The position numbers and the translations under genes are program-made. The notes under the pieces were generated by a model, which saw only the letters and a program-made list of their open reading frames with translations, was not told the origin of the DNA and did not search any database. From Chloroflexota bacterium (GTDB taxonomy: Bacteria > Chloroflexota > Limnocylindria > Limnocylindrales > CSP1-4), in contig JAKAMV010000607.1 in the NCBI GenBank assembly GCA_021812735.1, positions 1 to 6,420 of the forward strand: a DNA stretch of 6,420 bases, read 5' to 3'. Position 1 is the stretch's first letter, and each line of letters opens with the position of its first letter. Below, piece after piece: positions 1 through 6,072 of the stretch.

Positions 1-962
1 CCACCGCTGCTGAGCGGCTGATCCGGGCCGTCGGCAAGACGCCCGGCGTCGTCGCGGACGACCTCTTCGCGGAGGCCGGACGCAAGGTGATCCGCTTCCA
101 TCTCGCGCGCATGCTGGCCGCCGAGGCCGGCACCCGGTCGTCCCGCGATCCCGAGGATCTGCACAAGATGCGGGTCGCGACGCGCCGCATGCGGGCCGCA
201 TGGCGCGTCTTCGGCGCCGGGTTCCGCCGCGGTCGCGTACGGCGCTCCGTCGGCGCGCTGCGGACGCTGGCCGGCCACCTTGGCACCGTACGCGACCTGG
301 ACGTCCTCCTGGACGGCCTGGCGGTCCACGCGGCAACGCTCGATGAGGCCGCGCGGCCGGCGCTCGAACCGCTCGCCGACGCCTGGCGCGTGCAACGCCA
401 CCGGGCCCAGGTGGCGCTCGTCCACTACCTCGACTCGGGCGCGTACCGGCGCTTCGTCGACGATCAGCTGGCGTTCGTCGAGGCCCCCGGCCAGGATGCG
501 ATCCCGGCCGGTCCCACCGACCCGCGACGGGTGCGCGACACCGCGCCCAGTCGTCTGTGGACCGCCTACGAAGGGGTGCGCGCATACGACGGGGTGCTGC
601 CCTGGGCCGATCTCGCGACGCTGCACCAGCTGCGCATCGTCGGCAAGCGCCTCCGCTATGCGCTCGAGTTCTTCCGCGAGCCGCTCGGCCCCGACGCGGC
701 GATGCTGATCGAGCGGATCACGGGGCTTCAGGACCACCTGGGCCTGCTGCACGACGCCGATGTCGCCGCCGGGCTGGCGCGCTCGTTCCTCGTCGAGCAC
801 GCCACGACGCTCACGCCCGGGGCGGTGGAGGCGGTGGGCCGCTACCTGGCGGACCGCGAACGCGAGACCGCGCGCCTGCGGCGGACGATCGGGCCGGTCT
901 GGCGCCGCATCACGTCGGTCGAGTTCAGGCGCGCACTCGGGCGCGCCGTCGCGCAGCTCTGA
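1..962 (+). CDS. CHAD domain-containing protein (5'-truncated by window edge)
   Basis: CHAD domains are all-helical, histidine-containing modules that bind polyphosphate and localise to polyphosphate granules; many are fused behind a CYTH domain. The frame is open from base 3 with no start, so 319 residues are visible and the N-terminus lies outside. The in-frame GTG at 87 is not a credible start, because family-like sequence (ADDLFAEAGRK) runs straight through it. The two-fold internal repeat typical of CHAD is clear: LHKMRVATRRMRA, about residues 53-65 of the visible part, is echoed by LHQLRIVGKRLR at about 207-218, and LGTVRDLDV at about 93-101 is echoed by LGLLHDADV at about 246-254. The Arg/Lys-rich helices are the expected polyphosphate-binding surface. 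No enzymatic motif is visible. Whether a CYTH domain lies upstream cannot be seen. A SixA-like phosphatase and a Pit system nearby support a phosphate-related role. Confidence 0.93.
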   Translation, partial: TAAERLIRAVGKTPGVVADDLFAEAGRKVIRFHLARMLAAEAGTRSSRDPEDLHKMRVATRRMRAAWRVFGAGFRRGRVRRSVGALRTLAGHLGTVRDLDVLLDGLAVHAATLDEAARPALEPLADAWRVQRHRAQVALVHYLDSGAYRRFVDDQLAFVEAPGQDAIPAGPTDPRRVRDTAPSRLWTAYEGVRAYDGVLPWADLATLHQLRIVGKRLRYALEFFREPLGPDAAMLIERITGLQDHLGLLHDADVAAGLARSFLVEHATTLTPGAVEAVGRYLADRERETARLRRTIGPVWRRITSVEFRRALGRAVAQL

Positions 963-984
963 CCCGCGGCGCGGCCCAGGGCGA

Positions 985-1404
985 TCAGTCGGCGCTCGCC
1001 GTCGCTCCGAGCGCACCTGCTGTCGAGGCCGACGCGACCTCGGGCGCTTCGCCCAGCGGCTCCTCCAGTGCACCCTCGTAGTCCGTCGGCGACGAGGGCG
1101 GCAGCGTGGTGCGCAGGCGTTCGGAGAGGGCCCGCACGCGCTCCGCGAGCGCGTCGGCTCGGCTGGCCGCGTCGGCGAAGATCGCTTGTGCCTCGACGAG
1201 GCGGCGTTCGATGCGCTGCAGCTCCCTGGTCGCGCTGCGGGCCTCGCGCTCGGCCTCGCGGGCTGCCCGGCGCGCGGTCTTCTTGCCTCCGGCCGCATCA
1301 GCCTTCGGCGCCTCGACGCGCGCCGCACCGGCTCCCGCATCGCGCGCCTTCGCCCGCGCTTTCCGGCCGCCTCCTCGATCGTCCCGAGAATCGCGCTTCG
1401 CCAT
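985..1404 (-). CDS. hypothetical basic coiled-coil protein, 139 aa
   Basis: I do not recognise a family. The start is ATG at 1404, because a perfect AGGAGG (+ strand 1411-1416) lies 6 nt upstream of it; the frame stays open further upstream but without a ribosome site. Residues 1-42 are Lys/Arg/Ala/Gly-rich and look disordered. Residues about 43-98 form a long charged helix with heptad-like spacing (RRAAREAEREARSATREL, then RRLVEAQAIFADAA), a likely coiled coil. Residues about 100-139 are acidic, Pro/Ser/Ala-rich and low complexity. There is no signal peptide, membrane segment or cysteine. The gene converges on the CHAD gene (22 bp between stops) and diverges from sixA. The basic tail could bind a polyanion such as DNA or polyphosphate; that is inference only. 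The strong SD site and ordered layout argue for a real gene. Confidence 0.75.
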   Translation of the reverse strand: MAKRDSRDDRGGGRKARAKARDAGAGAARVEAPKADAAGGKKTARRAAREAEREARSATRELQRIERRLVEAQAIFADAASRADALAERVRALSERLRTTLPPSSPTDYEGALEEPLGEAPEVASASTAGALGATASAD

Positions 1405-1410
1405 CGCCGT

Positions 1411-1416
1411 CCTCCT
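1411..1416 (-). promoter_or_regulatory. Consensus Shine-Dalgarno AGGAGG for the coiled-coil gene
   Basis: Reverse-strand AGGAGG, 6 nt before the ATG at 1404. It is the best ribosome binding site in the window and fixes the start of the 139-residue protein, ruling out the in-frame upstream ATG at 1530. Confidence 0.8.
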
Positions 1417-1453
1417 GTGCGTCGCCTCGCGCCTATCCTCGCAGGTCGGCGCG

Positions 1454-1492
1454 CCGTGCGCATCCTCCGTGCGCATCCCCCGTCTGCATGCC
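1454..1492. repeat. Three tandem 13-bp direct repeats in a divergent intergenic region
   Basis: Three head-to-tail copies with a period of exactly 13 bp: 1454-1466 CCGTGCGCATCCT, 1467-1479 CCGTGCGCATCCC and 1480-1492 CCGTCTGCATGCC. The first two agree at 12 of 13 positions; the third keeps CCGT and GCAT. Each unit has TGCGCA or TGCATGC-like palindromic character at its centre. The cluster lies between the divergently transcribed coiled-coil gene (start 1404) and sixA (start 1565), so it is well placed to be an iterated operator for either or both. It is not a Pho box as known from E. coli, whose repeats have an 11-bp period and different sequence. The binding protein is unknown. Confidence 0.6.
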
Positions 1493-1524
1493 TCTGGCCG
1501 CTCGCCCGCCACCTCGCGTCCGCG

Positions 1525-1554
1525 TACCATGCACGGCGCGAGGTTCGATAGGAG
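1525..1554 (+). promoter_or_regulatory. Candidate -10 element and ribosome binding site of sixA
   Basis: TACCAT at 1525-1530 matches the bacterial -10 consensus at 4 of 6 positions; no good -35 box lies 16-18 bp upstream (the 17-bp position reads TCGCCC). AGGAG at 1550-1554 lies 10 nt before the ATG at 1565 and supports that start over the in-frame ATG at 1529. The promoter assignment is weak; the ribosome site is more secure. Confidence 0.35.
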
Positions 1555-1564
1555 CGACGGCGGG

Positions 1565-2083
1565 ATGAGCGACGGCGAACGACGACACGGGGGGCACGGC
1601 GGTATCGAGCTCTACGTCGTGCGGCACGCACATGCGGGCGATCCGGAGGCATGGCGCGGCCCCGACGACGAGCGCCCACTCTCGCCCAAGGGCGAGAACC
1701 AGGCCGCCCGGCTGGCCGCGTTCCTGACCCGGATCGGCGCCCGGCCTCAGGTGATCCTCACCAGCCCCAGGTTGCGCGCGTCGCAGACCGCGGCCCCCAT
1801 CGGCGCGGCCCTCGAGGTCCCGGTACGCCCCGAACCGCTGCTGGCGACCGCGGTCGACCTGGTCGACCTGGAACGGCTGCTGGCCGCGGCCGGCGATCCG
1901 GAACGTGCCATGATCGTGGGCCACGACCCGGACTTCAGCGAGCTCGCGAGCGAGCTCACGGGCGCGGAGGCGTTGCCGCTCGCCAAGGGATCCGTCGCCC
2001 GCATCGACGCCAATCGACCGCTCGTCCCCGGCGCCGGGGTGCTGCGCTGGCTGGTCACCCCCGACCTGCTCAAGGCGCTGTAG
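1565..2083 (+). CDS. sixA: SixA-like phosphohistidine phosphatase (histidine phosphatase superfamily)
   Basis: A short (172 aa) cytoplasmic branch of the histidine phosphatase superfamily. SixA removes phosphate from phosphohistidine, in E. coli on the ArcB Hpt domain and on nitrogen-PTS protein NPr. The catalytic phosphate pocket is complete: R20-H21-A22 (VVRHAHAG) supplies the nucleophilic histidine, RPLSPKG at 37-43 is the SixA-type segment after it, the second arginine is in LTSPRLRASQT (65-75), and the second histidine is H120 in IVGHDPDFSEL. The short spacing between motifs and the lack of an inserted domain fit SixA rather than phosphoglycerate mutase or alpha-ribazole phosphatase. ATG at 1565 is preferred because of AGGAG upstream. 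It diverges from the coiled-coil gene across the 13-bp repeats. The substrate here is unknown; proximity to CHAD and Pit genes suggests phosphate metabolism. Confidence 0.9.
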   Translation: MSDGERRHGGHGGIELYVVRHAHAGDPEAWRGPDDERPLSPKGENQAARLAAFLTRIGARPQVILTSPRLRASQTAAPIGAALEVPVRPEPLLATAVDLVDLERLLAAAGDPERAMIVGHDPDFSELASELTGAEALPLAKGSVARIDANRPLVPGAGVLRWLVTPDLLKAL

Positions 2084-2091
2084 CGCGACAC

Positions 2092-2106
2092 CGGCCCACC
2101 GGGCCG
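2092..2106. terminator. Hairpin just after sixA, possible terminator
   Basis: Perfect 6-bp GC stem CGGCCC / GGGCCG with a 3-nt ACC loop, beginning 8 nt after the sixA stop. There is no T-run after it, so it may end transcription weakly, or only stabilise the 3' end. The remaining 100 bp up to the DUF47 gene include a lower-GC stretch (2126-2185), where a separate promoter could lie; I see no good -35/-10 pair there. Confidence 0.35.
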
Positions 2107-2205
2107 ACAGAGGCCGCCACGGCGCGTTACTCTTGTCGCGAACCGAAACCGCGGTCCGACGCCCCGGTATTTCACCATGCGTCCCACCCCAGGCCCGGAG
2201 GTTCC

Positions 2206-2823
2206 ATGCGCATCCGGCTGATCCCGCGCGAGGAGCGGTTCTTCGACCTGTTCGTCGAGGACGCCGCCAATGTCCTGTCGGCCGCTCGCCATCTCGAGGA
2301 GATGCTGCGCAGTTACGACAACATCGAGCAGCGGGCGAAGGAACTCTTCGCGATGGAGCACCATGGCGACGAGATCAGCCACAGCATCGGCCGTCGCGTC
2401 AATACGACGTTCGTGACCCCGTTCGACCGCGAGGACATCGTAGCGCTGATCTCGGGCCTCGACGACATCCTCGATCTGATCGAGGAAGTCGCCGACACCT
2501 TCATCCTCTACCAGGTCGACGCGCCCACGCCCGCGGCCGTGCAGCAGGCCAAGATCATCGTCAAGCAGTGCGACGCGATTTACGAGGCCCTGCAGCGATT
2601 GCGCACGTTCAACGGCCTACAGAAGTACTGGACCGAGATCAACCGGCTCGAGAACGAGGGCGACCGAATCACCCGGGCGGCGGTCGCAGGCCTCTTCTCA
2701 GAGAAGACCAAGGCGACCGACATCATCAAGTGGAAGGACATCTACGGCCTGCTGGAAGCGACGATCGACAAGTGCGAGGACGTCGCCGACATCATCGAAA
2801 AGATCGTCGTGAAGCACGCCTGA
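2206..2823 (+). CDS. DUF47 / PhoU-like Pit accessory protein
   Basis: A 205-residue, soluble, all-helical protein of the DUF47 (PhoU_div, Pit-accessory) family. These proteins are usually encoded beside a Pit carrier and are thought to regulate or couple phosphate uptake. The PhoU-type acidic metal signatures occur twice: E51-HHG-D55 followed by TPFDREDI (71-78), and ENEGD at 149-153 followed by the acidic helix around E184, D188, E191, D192 and D195. PhoU proteins bind metal clusters through E/D-x-x-x-D repeats of this kind. The length fits the family. The ATG at 2206 has GGAGG at 2197-2201, 4 nt upstream. The pit gene lies on the same strand but 543 bp downstream, with a reverse-strand gene between, so the usual tight operon is broken. 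The frame is open upstream, but only 2206 onward is protein-like. Confidence 0.93.
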   Translation: MRIRLIPREERFFDLFVEDAANVLSAARHLEEMLRSYDNIEQRAKELFAMEHHGDEISHSIGRRVNTTFVTPFDREDIVALISGLDDILDLIEEVADTFILYQVDAPTPAAVQQAKIIVKQCDAIYEALQRLRTFNGLQKYWTEINRLENEGDRITRAAVAGLFSEKTKATDIIKWKDIYGLLEATIDKCEDVADIIEKIVVKHA

Positions 2824-2868
2824 GACGAACACGACGACCCTACCGATGGCTCGGCACGCACGGCACAT

Positions 2869-2928
2869 GCCGCCGCGCAGGCGGCGCATATCCGACGCGG
2901 AGGCGCCCCCGGCCGTGATCGCTCGGCC
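2869..2928. terminator. Two GC hairpins between convergent genes, possible bidirectional terminator
   Basis: The 120 bp between the DUF47 stop and the end of the reverse-strand gene hold two stem-loops: GCCGCC / GGCGGC (2869-2874 with 2880-2885, 5-nt loop) and GGCCG / CGGCC (2911-2915 with 2924-2928, 8-nt loop). Neither is followed by a T-run on either strand. Their position between converging genes suggests transcription end points, but in DNA this rich in GC such stems also arise by chance. Confidence 0.3.
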
Positions 2929-2943
2929 AGGTGTCGCGGACCC

Positions 2944-3285
2944 TCAGAGACCAGCCGCCACCGCAGACTTCGGTCGTCGACCGCGGCGCGGCCGCCGCTC
3001 CGGTGTCATCAGGCCGACGAGCAGCACATCGCCGCGGACCTGGACAGCGATCTCTTTGCCGGCATCGGCGGCCACCTTCAGCAGCCGCTGCCGAACCGTG
3101 GCCGCCTTTTCCCCGGCTTCGAGCGCCACGCGGAAGACATCGTCGGGGCCTTCCAGCCGATCGATCACCGACTTGCGCAGGAGTTCGTATTGGGCGAGCC
3201 GGGCCTGGGCTGCTGGACTCAGCGCGCGGGCGGAACGGGACGGTTCCGGCGTCATCGCCGACGGATCGGTCTTGCGGATCTTCAC
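2944..3285 (-). CDS. hypothetical protein, 113 aa, between DUF47 and pit
   Basis: I do not recognise a family. The GTG start at 3285 is chosen because GAAAGGGA lies about 8 nt upstream and the product begins with the plausible M-KIRKTDPSA; an ATG at 3309 would add 8 residues (MAFEREPD) but has no ribosome site. The protein looks real: a Ser/Pro-rich N-terminus, helices around 25-45 (SPAAQARLAQYELLRKSVIDRL) and 47-76 (DDVFRVALEAGEKAATVRQRLLKVAADAG), a strand-like pair at 78-92 (EIAVQVRGDVLLVGL), then a basic tail RRPRRGRRPK. There is no membrane segment, signal peptide or cysteine. It converges with DUF47 and diverges from pit, so it may share control with pit. A small regulatory or nucleic-acid-binding role is possible but unproven. 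Confidence 0.65.
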   Translation of the reverse strand: MKIRKTDPSAMTPEPSRSARALSPAAQARLAQYELLRKSVIDRLEGPDDVFRVALEAGEKAATVRQRLLKVAADAGKEIAVQVRGDVLLVGLMTPERRPRRGRRPKSAVAAGL

Positions 3286-3327
3286 GTCAGGTTCCCTTTC
3301 AAAGGCCATGTTGCCAAACGCGCGTCA

Positions 3328-3336
3328 GGATAATCC
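3328..3336. promoter_or_regulatory. Candidate pit promoter element within a small palindrome
   Basis: The intergenic region between the reverse-strand gene and pit is locally poorer in GC. GATAAT at 3329-3334 matches the -10 consensus at 5 of 6 positions and would give pit a leader of about 26 nt. It sits inside the odd palindrome GGAT-A-ATCC (3328-3336), so a -10-like GATTAT also reads on the reverse strand. The best -35-like sequence, TTGCCA at 3311-3316, is only 12 bp away, too close for a standard promoter. Confidence 0.3.
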
Positions 3337-3366
3337 AAATCGCCGTCGTATGACAGGCCCCGGCAG

Positions 3367-4377
3367 ATGAGCACCGGGGTGACGTATTCGCTGCTCGCGC
3401 TGTTTGGCCTCGCCGTCTTGTTCGACTATATCAACGGATTCCACGACACGGCAAACGCGATCGCCACGTCCGTCTCCACCCGCGCGTTGCGCCCAGAATT
3501 CGCCATCCTGCTCTCCGCGATCGCGAATTTCTTGGGCGCGCTGACCGGCACGGAGGTGGCGGCTACCATCGGCAGCGGCATCGTCACGACGCCGACCGGA
3601 GGTCACGGCCAAGTCATCATCGCCGCCGCCCTCATCGGCGGCATCACCTGGAATCTGTTGACCTGGCGGCTCGGGCTGCCGAGCTCCAGCAGCCACGCCC
3701 TGATCGGCGGCCTACTCGGCGCGACTGTGGCCGCGCTGGGAGCATCGGCGGTTCGCATCGACGCGCTCGTCACGAAGATTGTCGTGCCGCTCGTCGGCTC
3801 GCCGATCATCGGGTTGCTCGGCGCCTTCGGGCTGATGGTGCTGCTGCTCAACGTCTTTCGCCACGCCGATCCACATCGCATCAACGATCGATTCCGCCGC
3901 CTCCAGCTCGTCTCAGCCGCGTACATGGCGTTCAGCCACGGTTCCAACGACGCCCAGAAAACGATGGGGATCATGACCGCCGCGCTGGTCGCCGCGGGGA
4001 TCCTGCCCGCGTTCAAGGTGCCGATCTGGGTCATGGTGCTGGCGGCCGGCGCGATCTCGCTCGGCACCGCAGCCGGCGGCTGGCGGATCATCAAGACGAT
4101 GGGCCAACGCGTGGTGAAGCTCGACCCGGTGCACGGGTTCGCGGCCGAAACGGCGGCCGCGACCGTGATCCTGGGGGCCAGCCACCTGGGCATGCCGGTG
4201 TCGACCACGCACGTGGTCTCAGGCGCGATCATGGGGTCGGGCGCCAGCGACCGGTTCAGCGCTGTGCGCTGGGGGATCGCCGGATCGATCGTGTGGGCGT
4301 GGATCCTCACGCTGCCCGCCGCCGGGGCGGTCGCCGCCGTGGCCTGGGCCATCCTGCACACGCTGACCGGCACATAG
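3367..4377 (+). CDS. pit: Pit-family inorganic phosphate permease
   Basis: A 336-residue integral membrane carrier of the PiT family (PF01384) that imports inorganic phosphate, in bacteria typically as a metal-phosphate complex with protons or with a cation. Both halves of the family's inverted duplication are visible. The first half has GFHDTANAIATSV (24-36) and SSSSHALIGGLLGA (106-119); the second has FSHGSNDAQKTMGI (189-202) and PVSTTHVVSGAIMGSG (277-292). About ten hydrophobic segments span the length, from LLALFGLAVLF near the N-terminus to the last at 304-331. The central loop (163-180, HADPHRINDRFRRLQ) is short, which fits compact bacterial and archaeal Pit proteins. ATG at 3367 is the best available start although no strong SD site precedes it; GTG at 3379 is an alternative. 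It converges on gltX with 16 bp between the stops. Confidence 0.95.
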   Translation: MSTGVTYSLLALFGLAVLFDYINGFHDTANAIATSVSTRALRPEFAILLSAIANFLGALTGTEVAATIGSGIVTTPTGGHGQVIIAAALIGGITWNLLTWRLGLPSSSSHALIGGLLGATVAALGASAVRIDALVTKIVVPLVGSPIIGLLGAFGLMVLLLNVFRHADPHRINDRFRRLQLVSAAYMAFSHGSNDAQKTMGIMTAALVAAGILPAFKVPIWVMVLAAGAISLGTAAGGWRIIKTMGQRVVKLDPVHGFAAETAAATVILGASHLGMPVSTTHVVSGAIMGSGASDRFSAVRWGIAGSIVWAWILTLPAAGAVAAVAWAILHTLTGT

Positions 4378-4393
4378 CCGCGCCCAGCGACGA

Positions 4394-5908
4394 TCAGCTC
4401 GCCGGCAGCCGCTCCCGGAGCGCCGCCACCGCCGCGTCGAGGCGTTCGAGCGTGCGTGCGCGCCCCAGCGCGACCATCGTGTCGAAGAGCGGCGGCGTGG
4501 CCGTGCGGCCGGTGATGGCAACGCGGATCGCCATGAAGAGGTCGCCGGCCTTCCAGCCGCGACGCGCCGCGAGGTCGCGCAGCGGGCCCTCCAGCTCGTC
4601 CGCCTCGAAGCTCACCCGGCCCTGCCCCTCGATCACCTCCCGTGCCGCCTCCAGGGCCGCGAGCGTCGTCCCCGCGTCCCAGCGCCGTGGCACCAGCAGC
4701 GCCGGGTCGACCGAGATCGGATCGATGAAGAGGAAGTCGACGAGGTCGCCGATCGCGCCGAGGACCGGCAGCCGCTCCTGCACGAGCGGAACGAGCGGGC
4801 GGATCTCCTCGGCGGTGGGCTCCCGGACCAGCCGCGCGCCTGTCGCCTGGCGAACGGCCAGCTCGGCGGCCAGGAACGGGACCAGCCGCTCGGCCAGCTC
4901 CTCGGCGGAGAGCCGCCGGATCCACTGGCCATTCAGCCATTCCAGCCGCTCGCGATCGAAGACGGCACCACCCGCGTGCACCCGCGCCAGGTCGAACCGT
5001 TCGACCAGCTCGTCGAGCGAGAAGATCTCCTCCTCGGTCCCACTGGCCCAGCCGAGCAGCGCCAGGAAGTTCACCAGCGCCTCTCGCACGAACCCCTGGG
5101 CGCGGTAGTCGGCGATCGCCGTCTGCGACTTCCGCTTGCTCATCTTGGTGCGGTCGGGGTTCAGGATCAGCGGCAAGTGCGCGAACGCCGGCACGGAGGC
5201 GCCCAGGGCGCGGAAGAGGAGGATATGTTTGGGCGTGTTCGACAGGTGATCCTCGCCCCGGATCACGTGCGTGATCGCCATCTCGGCGTCGTCCACGACC
5301 ACGGTGAAGTGGTAGAGGGGCGTGCCGTCCGAACGTACGATGACGAGATCGCCGCCCAGCGCGCTGGCGTCGATCTCGACGTGACCGCGCACGATGTCGT
5401 CGAAGGCGACGGTTCCGGCCGGGATCCGGAAGCGGATCGCCGGTCGGCGGCCCTCGGCCTCTAGTGCGCGTCGCCGTTCCGGCGTGAGATGGGCGCACCG
5501 GCCGACGTAGTGTGGCGCCTGGTGGGCCGCCTCCTGGGCCGCCCGGTCGGCGTCGAGCTCCTCCCGGGTGCAGTAGCACCGATAGGCGAGGTCCTCAGCC
5601 AGCAGCCGTTCCGCCGCCGCACGGTAGAGCGTCAGGCGCTCCATCTGGCGGTAGGGCGCGTAGGGTCCGCGGGCGGGCTGCCCCGCCACCTCCGGGCCCT
5701 CGTCCCAGTCGAGCCCGAGCCAGTGGAGTCCTTCGAGGATGTCCCGCTCCCAGGCGACAGTCGAGCGCGCGACATCGGTGTCCTCCAGGCGCAGCACGAA
5801 GACGCCGCCCTCGTGTCGGGCGAACAGGAAGTTGTAGAGCGCGGTCCGCGCGGTCCCGATGTGAAGTGGCCCCGTCGGGCTCGGAGCGATACGACAGCGT
5901 ACAGTCAC
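4394..5908 (-). CDS. gltX: glutamyl-tRNA synthetase
   Basis: A 504-residue cytoplasmic class Ib synthetase that charges tRNA-Glu with glutamate using ATP, for translation and, where the C5 pathway is used, tetrapyrrole synthesis. Residues 9-19 read PSPTGPLHIGT with the HIGH-type signature; KMSKR at 255-259 is the second ATP motif. IRGEDHLSNTPKH (217-229) and LLGWASGTEEEIFSLDELVERFDL follow family patterns. C111-x-C113-x20-Y134-x3-C138 has the spacing of the zinc site described for E. coli GluRS. The anticodon-binding helical domain fills about residues 330-504. GTG at 5908 is chosen because conserved sequence begins at once (VTVRCRIAPSPTG) and the frame above it is low-quality Arg/Ala/Pro sequence. 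No SD site is present. Whether the enzyme is discriminating or also charges tRNA-Gln cannot be told here. Confidence 0.97.
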   Translation of the reverse strand: MTVRCRIAPSPTGPLHIGTARTALYNFLFARHEGGVFVLRLEDTDVARSTVAWERDILEGLHWLGLDWDEGPEVAGQPARGPYAPYRQMERLTLYRAAAERLLAEDLAYRCYCTREELDADRAAQEAAHQAPHYVGRCAHLTPERRRALEAEGRRPAIRFRIPAGTVAFDDIVRGHVEIDASALGGDLVIVRSDGTPLYHFTVVVDDAEMAITHVIRGEDHLSNTPKHILLFRALGASVPAFAHLPLILNPDRTKMSKRKSQTAIADYRAQGFVREALVNFLALLGWASGTEEEIFSLDELVERFDLARVHAGGAVFDRERLEWLNGQWIRRLSAEELAERLVPFLAAELAVRQATGARLVREPTAEEIRPLVPLVQERLPVLGAIGDLVDFLFIDPISVDPALLVPRRWDAGTTLAALEAAREVIEGQGRVSFEADELEGPLRDLAARRGWKAGDLFMAIRVAITGRTATPPLFDTMVALGRARTLERLDAAVAALRERLPAS

Positions 5909-5921
5909 GCGATCGATGGTA
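5909..5921 (-). promoter_or_regulatory. Candidate -10 element implying leaderless gltX mRNA
   Basis: On the reverse strand TACCAT (5921-5916) fits TANNNT and 4 of 6 of the -10 consensus, and ends exactly 7 nt before the gltX GTG. Transcription would then start at or next to the first base of the start codon, which also explains the lack of an SD site. The -35 region is not recognisable. Confidence 0.4.
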
Positions 5922-6072
5922 CTGCCCCCAGCAGAGCGGCGGGCACGGCACGCGCGTGGCGGTCGGCCGTTTGCCTGATACGCTGCGCCGGCGCGCGGCT
6001 CTGCACCGTCGGCGCCACCCGGGTCCGGCACGAGTGTCTCCCGGTCGACCGCTTGGAGCCGCCGCACCGCGG

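Noticed and set aside
557..1081. Alternative forward frames inside and after the CHAD gene
   Set aside because: They are low-complexity Arg/Ala/Pro shadows of the CHAD frame and of the reverse coiled-coil gene.
1541..1560. tRNA T-loop-like GGTTCGAT
   Set aside because: The flanking bases cannot form a T-stem and there is no acceptor or anticodon arm; it lies in the sixA leader.
1747..2382. Reverse open frame across sixA and DUF47
   Set aside because: It is antisense to two well-supported genes and has Ser/Arg/Gly-rich shadow composition.
3603..5579. Open reverse frame of 658 codons across pit and gltX
   Set aside because: It is antisense to pit and overlaps gltX in another frame; the product is Arg/Gly/Ala/Pro-rich without domain features. 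High GC leaves few stop codons.
6008..6020. T-box-like reverse-strand sequence GGGTGGCGCC upstream of gltX
   Set aside because: TGGC would suit a tRNA-Glu GCCA end, but the invariant A of TGGNACC is G here, the rest of the motif is off, no stem I with a GAA/GAG specifier is visible and no terminator follows. A covariance model search would decide.
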